NCBI RefSeq assembly: GCF_017876775.1
Contig: NZ_JAGIOP010000001.1
Span: 1,240,001 to 1,304,000, forward strand
Direction: 5' to 3'
Source of the DNA: Mycolicibacterium lutetiense
GTDB lineage: Bacteria; Actinomycetota; Actinomycetes; Mycobacteriales; Mycobacteriaceae
DNA length: 64,000 nt
A program made the translations under genes and the position numbers. Positions 1 through 8,900 of the stretch are shown here, in pieces; within the stretch, counting starts at the first letter, position 1, and the number at the start of each line of letters is the position of its first letter. A model generated the notes under the pieces. It did no database searches, was not told the origin of the DNA, and saw only the letters and a program-made list of their open reading frames with translations.

Positions 1-87
1 CTGTACCTGGAGGTCACCGGCATGGACAGCACCGACGTCGCCTCCGAGTTGGCACGCGCGGCCCCAGAACCCGCGTTCGGCAACTAA
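1..87 (+). CDS. C-terminal end of an upstream gene, probably MbtB (partial)
   Basis: An open frame enters from the left edge and stops at TAA (85-87), giving 28 residues that end APEPAFGN. It is too short for a direct family call. In mycobacteria mbtB (ArCP-Cy-A-PCP synthetase that forms the hydroxyphenyloxazoline) lies immediately upstream of mbtC on the same strand, so this is most simply the tail of MbtB after its last carrier domain. The thioesterase domain that ends M. tuberculosis MbtB appears here as a separate downstream gene. Assignment is by synteny only. Confidence 0.45.
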   Translation: MYLEVTGMDSTDVASELARAAPEPAFGN

Positions 88-123
88 GGTTAGAGTTACT
101 TCAGTTAGGGCAGGCTTTGCTTA
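85..123 (+). promoter_or_regulatory. two tandem IdeR-like iron boxes
   Basis: Two 19-base stretches, at 85-103 and 105-123, each match about 13 of 19 positions of the mycobacterial IdeR consensus TTAGGTTAGGCTAACCTAA. Their starts are exactly 20 bases apart, about two helical turns. They lie between the TAA of the upstream gene and the GTG start at 140, just before a good ribosome binding site (CAGGAGG, 128-134). Iron-dependent repression of mycobactin genes by IdeR is well known. These sites are below-average matches, so binding is inferred. Confidence 0.4.
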
Positions 124-139
124 TCGTCAGGAGGTCGTA

Positions 140-871
140 GTGGACGCCGTGACCGAACCGCTGCACCAGGGTTTCTTCACACACACGCAGGCCGCGCCCG
201 CCGACATCGCGGTCATCGGGCCGACTACCCGGTGGACCTATGGTCAACTGCGCGAGCAGGCGCTGGCGGTGTCCGGCGCACTCGCGGTGGCCGGTGTGCA
301 CGTCGGCGACCGGGTCGCTGTCGTGGGCCCCGCCGGTCTGGACACGGTGATCGCCACGCTGGGAATCCTCGCGGCAGGCGGAGTCTGCGTGCCGATCGAG
401 ACCACCGAGCCGGCCGAGCCGGTCCTGGACCGGACCGGTGTGCGGATGGCGCTGTTCACCGGAGACGGCCCGCCCAGCTGGCTGCCGGCGCTCACCGTCT
501 CCGAGGCGCTGCGCATCGGCTCCCGCACGAGTGGCGTCAGCCCGGTGCGTTCCGCGCCCGGTGACCCGGCGTTCCTGGGCTCGGTCGATGAGTCGGGGTA
601 TGCGGTGGTGACCCACGCGGCCGCTCACGACGCCGTCGTGGAACTCGGCAACCGGCTCGACGTTCGCGGCGGTGGCCGCATCGCCGCGTTCTCGGCTGCG
701 GGCGCTGCGGCTCCGATCCTCATGGTGCTCGTGGCACTGACCTCCGGCGCCGGCATCGTCGTCGCCGACGATGCGCCGCGCCGCAACCCCGAGCGGGGGA
801 TGAACGGCTTCGCCCTCGCGGTGCGGCATCGGGATGCGGTGGCTGCTCTCGACACCGCCCGGCCGTCGTGA
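140..871 (+). CDS. N-terminal half of an adenylation (AMP-binding) domain, degenerate
   Basis: The 243-residue product resembles the first half of an NRPS adenylation domain: an A1-like region (WTYGQLREQA), GDRVAV, and an A2-like ILAAGGVCVPIE. The A3 ATP-binding loop, normally YTSGSTGxPKG, is replaced near residue 155 by VVTHAAAHDA with no Gly-rich loop or Lys. The protein stops before A5-A10, at about half the usual 500-residue length, so adenylation is unlikely. It is not obviously decaying: the frame is open, it starts with GTG behind CAGGAGG, and its stop overlaps the thioesterase start as GTGA. It may be a relic of a duplicated A domain, or a structural or interaction module of the mycobactin assembly line. 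Confidence 0.7.
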   Translation: MDAVTEPLHQGFFTHTQAAPADIAVIGPTTRWTYGQLREQALAVSGALAVAGVHVGDRVAVVGPAGLDTVIATLGILAAGGVCVPIETTEPAEPVLDRTGVRMALFTGDGPPSWLPALTVSEALRIGSRTSGVSPVRSAPGDPAFLGSVDESGYAVVTHAAAHDAVVELGNRLDVRGGGRIAAFSAAGAAAPILMVLVALTSGAGIVVADDAPRRNPERGMNGFALAVRHRDAVAALDTARPS

Positions 872-1614
872 CCGGGCCGGACACCCAGATCACCGTCAAG
901 CCCTGGGTCAAGCGTTATTCAGGGGACCAAAGTTCAACAGCCACACTGGTTTTCCCGCATGCCGGCGGAGCGGCGTTGGCCTACCGCGGATTCGGGACGG
1001 CGCTGGCTGCGGCCGGGTCCGATGCCTATGTCATGCAGTACCCGCAGCGTGGGGATCGGTTGTCCCACCCGGCGGCACCCACGGTGGGCGACCTCGCCAG
1101 AGATCTTTTCGATGCGGCCGATTGGGCCGGCGTCGGATCGATCCGGCTGTTCGGACACTGCATGGGCGCCGTGGTGGCCTTCGAATTCGCGCGGATCGCG
1201 GAACGCGCAGGCGTGGTGATCGATGCCCTGTGGGTGTCGGCCAGCGAGGCGCCGTCGGCCGTGGCGACCGCGCCGGCACTGCCGATGGCCGAGTCGGAGA
1301 TCCTCGCCGAGATGGTCGACCTCGGCGGCACCGACCCTGCGCTGCTCGCCGACGACGACTTCGTCGAACTGCTGTTGATGGCCGTGCGGGCCGACTACGC
1401 GGCGTTCAACCGCTACGCGTGCGACGCCGAGGTGACGATCGCCGCGGACATCTACGCCCTGGGCGGAGAAAGTGATCACCGCATCAGCGAGGACATGTTG
1501 CGGCGCTGGGAATCTCACACCGCGGGTGCCTTCACGTGCTCGATGTTCGACGGCGGCCATTTCTATCTCAACTCCCAGCTGGAGGATGTGGCGGAGCTGG
1601 TCAATGAGCTCTAG
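868..1614 (+). CDS. mbtT: type II thioesterase of the mycobactin cluster, Cys nucleophile
   Basis: The 248-residue alpha/beta hydrolase belongs to the GrsT-like type II thioesterases, which hydrolyse misprimed or stalled acyl groups from carrier domains. Seen directly: the FPHAGG oxyanion-region motif near residue 29, the nucleophile elbow GHCMG at 96-100, an Asp in ALGGESD, and the catalytic His 231 in GGHFYL. The nucleophile is Cys 98 instead of the usual Ser. The start is GTG, coupled to the preceding stop by a 4-base overlap. The 3' end overlaps mbtC by 11 bases. In M. tuberculosis the equivalent domain is fused to MbtB, so this stand-alone enzyme may supply that function. Confidence 0.82.
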   Translation: MTGPDTQITVKPWVKRYSGDQSSTATLVFPHAGGAALAYRGFGTALAAAGSDAYVMQYPQRGDRLSHPAAPTVGDLARDLFDAADWAGVGSIRLFGHCMGAVVAFEFARIAERAGVVIDALWVSASEAPSAVATAPALPMAESEILAEMVDLGGTDPALLADDDFVELLLMAVRADYAAFNRYACDAEVTIAADIYALGGESDHRISEDMLRRWESHTAGAFTCSMFDGGHFYLNSQLEDVAELVNEL

Positions 1615-2941
1615 CCGCCGGCTTCCCGGGCCCGATATCGCCGACCCGGTGGTGATCGTGGGGATGGCGCTGGAGGCGCCGGGTGGGATCGACACCGCCG
1701 ACGACTACTGGTCTCTGCTGGCCGAGCAGCGCGAAGCGCTGGGCAGATTTCCCGCCGACCGCGGTTGGTCCGTTCGCGAGCTGTTCGACGGCTCGCGCCG
1801 CGACGGGTTCAAACGCATCCACGACCTCGGCGGATTCCTTTCCAGCGCAGCGACATTCGATCCCGCATTTTTCGGTATCTCGCCGCGCGAGGCGGTGGCG
1901 ATGGATCCCCAGCAGCGCATCGGGCTGCGGATCGCGTGGCGGGCGCTGGAGAACAGCGGCATCAACCCCGACGACCTGGCCGGGCACGATGTGGGGTGCT
2001 ACGTCGGTGCGTCGGGCCTGGAGTACGGGCCCGCGCTGTCGGAGTTCTCCCACCACAGCGGCCATCTGATCACCGGCACCTCCCTCGGCGTAATCTCCGG
2101 CCGGATCGCCTACACGCTGGATCTGTGCGGCCCGGCGCTGACCGTCGACACCTCGTGCTCGTCGGCGTTGACCGCGTTCCACACCGCCGTTTCCGCCGTG
2201 CGCGCGGGGGACTGCGACATGGCGTTGGCCGGTGGTGTGTGCGTGATGGGCACACCCGGGTACTTCGTCGAGTTCTCCAAGCAGCACGCGCTGTCCGATG
2301 ACGGGCACTGCCGGCCCTACAGCGCACACGCCAGTGGCACGGTCTGGGCCGAAGGGGCGGCAATGTTCGTCCTGCAGCGCAAATCGGCGGCCGTCCGGGA
2401 CGGTCGGCGCATCCTCGCCGAGGTCCGTGCGACCGCGGTGAACCAAGATGGCCGAACCACCGGTCTGACCGCACCCAGCGGCGCCGCTCAGCAGCGCCTG
2501 TTCGCCAAAGCGATCGAGCAGGCTGCCGTGCGCCCGGAGGACGTCGGCATGATCGAGGGACACGGCACCGGAACCCGACTCGGCGACCGGACCGAACTAC
2601 GTTCGCTGGCACAGACATACGGCTCCACAAAGCCCGGTTCCGGCGCGCTGCTGGGCTCGGTGAAATCCAACCTCGGGCACGCCCAGGCAGCCGCGGGCGG
2701 GCTCGGCCTGGCGAAGGTGATCCTGGCTGCCGAGCGTGCGGCCATCCCGGCCACCCTGCACGTCGACGAGGTCAGCCGGGAGATCGACTGGGACAGTCAG
2801 GGTTTACGGCTGGCCACCAAGCTGACCCATTGGCCGGCGGTCAACGGTGAGCGTATCGGTGCGGTGTCGGCTTTCGGGATGAGCGGCACCAACGCCCACG
2901 CGATTGTCGCGGTTCCCGAGGGCCCAGAGGTTGCCGCATGA
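1604..2941 (+). CDS. mbtC: MbtC, stand-alone beta-ketoacyl synthase of mycobactin synthesis
   Basis: The 445-residue ketosynthase works with MbtD to build the polyketide (beta-hydroxy acid) unit of mycobactin. The full KS signature is present: active-site Cys in DTSCSS near residue 185, His in EGHGTGT near 320, and His in SNLGHAQ near 358. Length matches M. tuberculosis MbtC (444). The ATG at 1604, inside the end of the thioesterase gene, was chosen because it begins the conserved domain (DPVVIVGMA). A longer frame reading back to 1472 adds an Arg/Ser-rich shadow sequence. The stop overlaps mbtD as ATGA. Confidence 0.95.
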   Translation: MSSSRRLPGPDIADPVVIVGMALEAPGGIDTADDYWSLLAEQREALGRFPADRGWSVRELFDGSRRDGFKRIHDLGGFLSSAATFDPAFFGISPREAVAMDPQQRIGLRIAWRALENSGINPDDLAGHDVGCYVGASGLEYGPALSEFSHHSGHLITGTSLGVISGRIAYTLDLCGPALTVDTSCSSALTAFHTAVSAVRAGDCDMALAGGVCVMGTPGYFVEFSKQHALSDDGHCRPYSAHASGTVWAEGAAMFVLQRKSAAVRDGRRILAEVRATAVNQDGRTTGLTAPSGAAQQRLFAKAIEQAAVRPEDVGMIEGHGTGTRLGDRTELRSLAQTYGSTKPGSGALLGSVKSNLGHAQAAAGGLGLAKVILAAERAAIPATLHVDEVSREIDWDSQGLRLATKLTHWPAVNGERIGAVSAFGMSGTNAHAIVAVPEGPEVAA

Positions 2942-5900
2942 GCGAAGCTTGCGAGCGAATCGTGCTGCCTGAGTGCGAAGTCCACTCTCCTGGGTGCGAA
3001 GCCGACGCCCTGCCCGACGGGCGCACACCCGTGCTGCTCAGCGCGCACGCCGAGGATCTGATCGGAACCGACGCGGCGGCCATCCTGCGCTATCTGGATT
3101 CGCGTCCCGAGGTGAGTGCGGCCGATGTCGCCGCCACCCTGCGGTCCACCCGGCGCCTGCGCCGCCACCGCGCTGTGGTCCGGGCCGCCGACCGCGATGA
3201 GCTCGCCGAAGGCCTGCGTGCGTTAGCCGAAGGCGCCGATCATCCGCTGGTCACCCGCGCGCACGGTGGGGCGCAGTCATCGGGTTCGGGTGCACGCATC
3301 GCCTTCGTGTTTCCCGGTCAGGGCAGCCAGTGGCCGTCGATGGGCGTGCAGGCCTACGAGCGGCTGCCTGCCTATCGGGCCGAGGTGGACCGGTGCGCCG
3401 CGGAGTTCGAGGCCGCCGGCGCCGGGTCACCGCTGGATTACCTCCTGGCTGAGCCGGATTCGGGCGTGGTCACCAACGATTTCTCCCAGGTGCAGATCCA
3501 GGGCGCTCAGTTCGTCCACGGTGTCGCACTGGCCCGCGTCTGGCGGTCCTGTGGTGTGCTGCCCGACATCACCGTCGGTCACAGTCTCGGCGAGATCGGG
3601 GCGGCCTACGTGGCGGGCACCATCACCCTTTCCGACGCGGTGGCGGTGGTGATCGCCCGCGCGACCGTGCTGGACCGGTTGACCGGGCCCTACCGCGTCG
3701 CGGTGCTCGGGATCACCCCCGACGAAGCGTCGAACGTGATCGCCGAAACTCCCGGTTGGCTGGAACTGTCGGTGGTGAACTCCCGTTCATCGGTCGCGGT
3801 GTCGGGGGAGACCGACGCGGTGGCCGCCGCCGTGGCGACGGTGGCCGGACGCGGAGGTTTCGCCAAGGAGATCGAGATGTGGTTCCCGGCGCACACCACC
3901 GCGCTGGACGGGTCGCGCGGTGAGCTCGAATCGATGTTGCCCGTAGCGCAATTCAATGAATCCCCGGTGCAATTCATCGGCTCGGCCACCGCAGACGTCG
4001 TCGAGGCCGGCACCGGATTCGCCGACTACTGGTACACCAACCTGCGTAGCACTGTGCGCTTCGACCGGGCCATCGACAGGTCGGCTCGTCGGGGAGCCCG
4101 AATATTCGTCGAACTCTCCGCACATCCGGCGCTGCTGTTCGCGATGGGCGACCTGCTCGACGACGACGCCGAACTCACCGGCGGTCCGGCGGTGATGGTG
4201 GGATCAGGCCGGCGCGACGAACCGATCACCGACCGACTCAGTACCAACATCGTCTCCGTCGCGATGGCCGACCCCGGTTACCGCTGGGACGATGTGCCGA
4301 ATCACGGCGAGCGGTCGCTGCGCAACTTCCCCTTCGCGCCGATGCGGGCCGAACATCTCTGGGCCGCACCGCAACCGCTTCCTGCGGTGGCCGGATTGAC
4401 CGTAGGCGTGGAGCACTGGGAGCAGTGGCCTCTGCGCGCTCTGCCGGGACACCGCCGCGTCGCTGTGCTCGACCTCGCCGCCGGGCAGGGGCCAGCGGCC
4501 GCATTGAGCCGCGCGGTCGAGGAGAACGCCCAGACCACGGCCGTCGCGCCTGCCGATGCCGATCTGCTGATCGTGGTGGCGCCGGTATCCGAGGACCTCG
4601 ACGCGGTGGCTGCGGCAGAAGCCGTGAGCCGCCGCGTGGACGAGGGTCTGCTCGGCTATGTCCGGGCGGTCACTCCGGACACCCGCGACGTGTGGCTGGT
4701 CACCGTCGGTGCCGAACAGGTGAGCCGCGCCGAGCGGTCACGGCCCGAGGCAGCGGCGCTGGCCGCGATGCACCGCAGCCTCGGCTACGAACATCCCGAC
4801 CAGACCTTCCGTCACCTGGACCTGGCCGATTCGGCCCCCGACCCCGCCCACGCGGTGACTGCCATCACGGCGATGGTGACCGAAAGTGACGATATCGCGC
4901 TGCGGGACAACGGTTCCGGACTCACAGTGTGGCACCGTGGAATGCGCGACGACACCTCCGGTGGACGGTCCTGGACCGCCGAATCGGGGGCGTTCGACGA
5001 GGTGGTCATCACCGGCGGCGCCGGGGCGGTGGGCCTGCACTTCGCTCGCCACCTGGCCGAACACGGGGCCCGGCGCATCGTGTTGCTCAGCCGCGGCGGC
5101 CTCGATGACACACACGTGGCCGAACTGACCGCCCTCGGCGCCGAGATCGTCGCTCCGCGGTGCGATCTCACCGATCCGGCACAGATCACCGCGACGGCTG
5201 CCGAGTGGGCAGTCGGCCCGGCGTCGTTGGTGATCCACGCGGCCGCGTCCGCCACCATCGCCCCGGGCGGGGAGCTGACCGGCGCGACAGTGCGGGATAC
5301 GTTCGCGGCCAAGGTGAGCGGCCTGGCCAACCTGACGGCGGTCTGGCCGATGCGCCCGGATACCCGGATCATGTTGTGCTCCTCGGTGTCCGGCCGGTGG
5401 GGCGGATACGGTCACGCCGCGTACTCCGCGGCCAACCGGCTGCTCGATGCCCTGGGCGGGCAGCTACGCGAACAGGGCCGGCACTGCACCTCGGTGCGGT
5501 GGGGACTGTGGCCGGGGGACGGCATCATCGATTCCGGTGAGGTCAGCCGGGTCGAGCGGTCCGGTCTGCGGGCCATGGAGCCGGACCTTGCGGTGGAGGC
5601 CGGGCTGCGCGATTACCCGGCCGATCCGTTGGTGTTCACGGCTGATGCCGACCGGCTGCAGACCTTCCTCGGTGCCAGTGACATCGCGAGCAGTTCCCCG
5701 CAAGCAGGAGGGGAGGCGGCCGAGGCGGCAGTGGCGGCCGACGCCACCGGCGCGATGCGGATCGCGCTGGGGGCCGTGCTGAAACTCGATGACCCCACCG
5801 GACTGGATCTCGACACGTCGCTCTTGGATCTCGGCGTCGACTCCCTGCTGGCGATCGACCTGCGTAAGAAACTCAAGAAGGCTACCGGCCGTGCAGTGCC

Positions 5901-5988
5901 GCTGGCCGACATCCTCGGTGGTGCCACCGCCGCCGAATTGATCGAGCATTTGGAAAGACCTGAAAAGGAAGCATTTTCGCGTGACTGA
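2938..5988 (+). CDS. mbtD: MbtD, polyketide synthase with AT, KR and ACP domains
   Basis: The 1016-residue multidomain protein completes the split polyketide module with MbtC. An acyltransferase starts near residue 121 (FPGQGSQWPSMG), with its active Ser in GHSLGE near 215. A ketoreductase starts near 690 (ITGGAGAVG nucleotide loop; SSVSGRWGG and YSAAN catalytic region). A C-terminal acyl carrier domain carries the phosphopantetheine Ser in LGVDSLLA near 967. Length is close to the 1004 residues of M. tuberculosis MbtD. The first 22 or so residues are unusually Cys/Glu-rich, unlike the usual start at PDGRxPVLLSAHAE, and are encoded partly by a short GAGCGAAGC-type repeat. The gene overlaps mbtC by 4 bases and mbtE by 8. 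Confidence 0.95.
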   Translation: MSEACERIVLPECEVHSPGCEADALPDGRTPVLLSAHAEDLIGTDAAAILRYLDSRPEVSAADVAATLRSTRRLRRHRAVVRAADRDELAEGLRALAEGADHPLVTRAHGGAQSSGSGARIAFVFPGQGSQWPSMGVQAYERLPAYRAEVDRCAAEFEAAGAGSPLDYLLAEPDSGVVTNDFSQVQIQGAQFVHGVALARVWRSCGVLPDITVGHSLGEIGAAYVAGTITLSDAVAVVIARATVLDRLTGPYRVAVLGITPDEASNVIAETPGWLELSVVNSRSSVAVSGETDAVAAAVATVAGRGGFAKEIEMWFPAHTTALDGSRGELESMLPVAQFNESPVQFIGSATADVVEAGTGFADYWYTNLRSTVRFDRAIDRSARRGARIFVELSAHPALLFAMGDLLDDDAELTGGPAVMVGSGRRDEPITDRLSTNIVSVAMADPGYRWDDVPNHGERSLRNFPFAPMRAEHLWAAPQPLPAVAGLTVGVEHWEQWPLRALPGHRRVAVLDLAAGQGPAAALSRAVEENAQTTAVAPADADLLIVVAPVSEDLDAVAAAEAVSRRVDEGLLGYVRAVTPDTRDVWLVTVGAEQVSRAERSRPEAAALAAMHRSLGYEHPDQTFRHLDLADSAPDPAHAVTAITAMVTESDDIALRDNGSGLTVWHRGMRDDTSGGRSWTAESGAFDEVVITGGAGAVGLHFARHLAEHGARRIVLLSRGGLDDTHVAELTALGAEIVAPRCDLTDPAQITATAAEWAVGPASLVIHAAASATIAPGGELTGATVRDTFAAKVSGLANLTAVWPMRPDTRIMLCSSVSGRWGGYGHAAYSAANRLLDALGGQLREQGRHCTSVRWGLWPGDGIIDSGEVSRVERSGLRAMEPDLAVEAGLRDYPADPLVFTADADRLQTFLGASDIASSSPQAGGEAAEAAVAADATGAMRIALGAVLKLDDPTGLDLDTSLLDLGVDSLLAIDLRKKLKKATGRAVPLADILGGATAAELIEHLERPEKEAFSRD

Positions 5989-8900
5989 CATGGTTAGTGC
6001 CGATCCGGCGGCCCCCCGCACCTCCGACGCGCGTCTGGAGCTGATGCGGCGCAGGCTTGCCGAGCGCGGCCTCGCGTCAGCATCGGGGGAACCCGGGCAG
6101 GCTGAGGTCAGCGGCGATAGCTCACCGGTCGATCCCACGGCGCTGTCCGACGGGCAGCGCCGGATGTGGTTCGTACAGAGCTTCGACCCGAGTGGGGTAC
6201 TGCTCAACATCTGCCTGTCCTACCGGATGGGTGGGGCGATCGATGCCGAGCGGCTGCACGAGGCCCTGAACGCGGTGGCACAACGGCACCCGATCCTGCG
6301 CACGACCTACCACGCCGACGAGAACGGCGAGCCGACGGCGACGGTGCACGACGACCTCGCCCCTGGATGGTCTGTCCACGATCTGTCGGACAAATCTGAG
6401 CGGGCGCGCAAACTACGCGTCGAGGTGCTGGCCCAGCGGGAGTTCGGCACCGCGTTCGACCTGGCCGGTGACTCGCCGTTGCGGATCACCCTGATCAAGA
6501 CCGGGCCGACCGAGCACATCATGTTGCTCGTCGCTCATCACATTGCCTGGGATGACGGTTCGTGGCGGGTGTTCTTCACCGACTTGACCCGGGCCTACTC
6601 CGGGGTGCAGCTTCCCGACCGGCCGCGGGTGACGGTTGCCGATGCGCCCGACGGCGACGAGGATCTGGCGTACTGGCGTGAGGTACTGGCGAACCTGCCC
6701 GAGCCGCTGGAGTTGCCCGGCCCGGCAGGGTCGGTGGTCCCCAACGGTTTTCGGTCCCAGCGCAGCACCGTGCGGTTACCCGCCGAGACCGTAGGGCAGG
6801 TGTCGGCACTGGCCCGCGAGACCGGCGCCACCCCCTACATGGTGCTGCTGGCAGCGTTCGGCGCGCTCGTCCACCGCTACACCCACGCCGACGATTTCCT
6901 GGTCGCCACCCCGGTGTTGAACCGCGACACCGACGGAACCATCGGCTATTACGGCAACACGGTCGCAATGCGGCTCCGGCCCCAGGGCACACTCGGGTTC
7001 CGCGAACTGGTCGCGGCCACCCGGGACACCGCCATCGGTGCGTTCGCGCATCAGCGGGTCAACCTCGATCGGGTGGTGGCTGAACTCAACCCGGACCGGC
7101 GCCACGGCGCCGAACGGATGACGCGGGTGAGCTTCGGGTTCCGTGAGTCCGACGGCGGCGGGTTCCGTCCGGACGGTGTGACGTGTGAACGTGCCGACCT
7201 GCGTGGCCAGCACACCCAGCTGCCATTGGGTTTCATGGTCGAACTGGACGCCGCGGGTGCGGTGGTGGAGGCCGAGCACCTCACTGAGGTGATGGATGCC
7301 GAGCTGGCCGCGCAGATGCTGCGGCACTTCGCAGTGCTGCTGGACCGCGCGCTCGCCGAGCCCGACCGGCCGCTGTCGGCGCTGGACCTGTTCACCGCCG
7401 AGGACGCCGAGTGGATGCGCGCAGTGTCGACCGGTGAGCAGTTCGACACGCCGGGAACCACCCTGGCCGCGCTGGTCACCGAGCAGGCCGCCCGTACCCC
7501 CGATGCCATCGCGGTGGTTTACGAGGGCCGCCACTACAGCTACCGCGAGATCAACGAGTCGGCGAACCGGTTGGCGCACTGGCTGATCGAGCAGGGCATC
7601 GGTACCGAGGACCGCGTCGCGGTGCTGCTGGAGAAATCGCCCGAACTGGTCATCACCGCGCTGGGCATCGTCAAGGCCGGCGCCGTGTACCTACCCGTCG
7701 ACCCGACCTATCCCGAGGACCGGCTCACCTACATTCTCTCCGACTCCGACCCGAAAACCATTCTGCGCGAGCCGGTCGACGGATTGGCGGACTATCCGGC
7801 CACCGACCCCACCGACGCCGAGCGGATCCGGCCGCTGTGCCCCGACAACACCGCATATCTGATCTACACGTCGGGGTCCACCGGCCTGCCCAAAGGCGTG
7901 CCGGTGCCGCACCGGCCGATCGCGGAGTACTTCGTGTGGTTCGGTGGCGACTATCAGGTCACCGCGGCCGAACGTCTGCTCCAGGTGGCCTCACAGAGCT
8001 TCGACGTGTCGATCGGCGAGATCTTCGGCATGCTGGCCGCCGGTGCGCGCCTGGTGATCCCGAAGCCGGGCGGGTTGGGCGACATCGGATATCTCACCGA
8101 CCTCCTGCGCGACGAGGGCATCACCTCGATGCACTTTGTCCCGTCGTTGCTGGGACTGTTCCTGTCCCTGCCGGGCGTCAACGAGTGGCGCACCCTGCAG
8201 CGGGTGCCGATCGGTGGAGAGGCGCTGCCCGGGGAGATCGCCGACAAGTTCCTCGCCACGTTCGACTCTCTGCTGCACAACTTCTATGGGCCGACCGAGA
8301 CGGTGCTCAACTGCACGCGCTACAAGGTCCAGGGCAAGCAGGGCGCACGGATCGTTCCGATCGGCACGCCGAAGATCAACACCACGATCCACCTGCTCGA
8401 TAATGCGCTGCAGCCGGTTCCGGTCGGTGTGATCGGCGAGATCTACATCGGCGGAACACATGTCGCGCACGGGTATCACGACCGCCCGCGACTCACCGCG
8501 GAACGGTTCATCGCCGACCCGTTCAATCCCGGTGCCCGGATGTACCGGTCGGGCGACCTGGCCCGGCGGAACGCCGACGGTGACATCGAATTCGTCGGCC
8601 GCGCCGACGAGCAGGTCAAGGTCCGAGGCTTCCGCATCGAACTGGGTGAGGTCGCCGCGGCCATCTCCGTCGACCCGTCGGTGGGACAGGCCGTGGTGGT
8701 GGTCAGTGACCTGCCGTCGCTGGGCAAGAGTCTGGTCGCCTACATCACGCCGGCCGCCGATGTCGCGCGGGTCGAGATCGACCGGATCCGGGCCAGGGTG
8801 ACGGCTGCGCTGCCCGAATACATGATCCCGGCCGCGTTCGTCGAGCTGGCGGAGATACCGATCACGGCCCACGGCAAGATCGACCGCCGGGCACTGCCCG

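Noticed and set aside
1472..1603. Longer N-terminus for mbtC
   Set aside because: The added residues are Ser/Arg/Trp-rich and antisense-like, translated from within the thioesterase gene; the internal ATG at 1604 gives the family's length.
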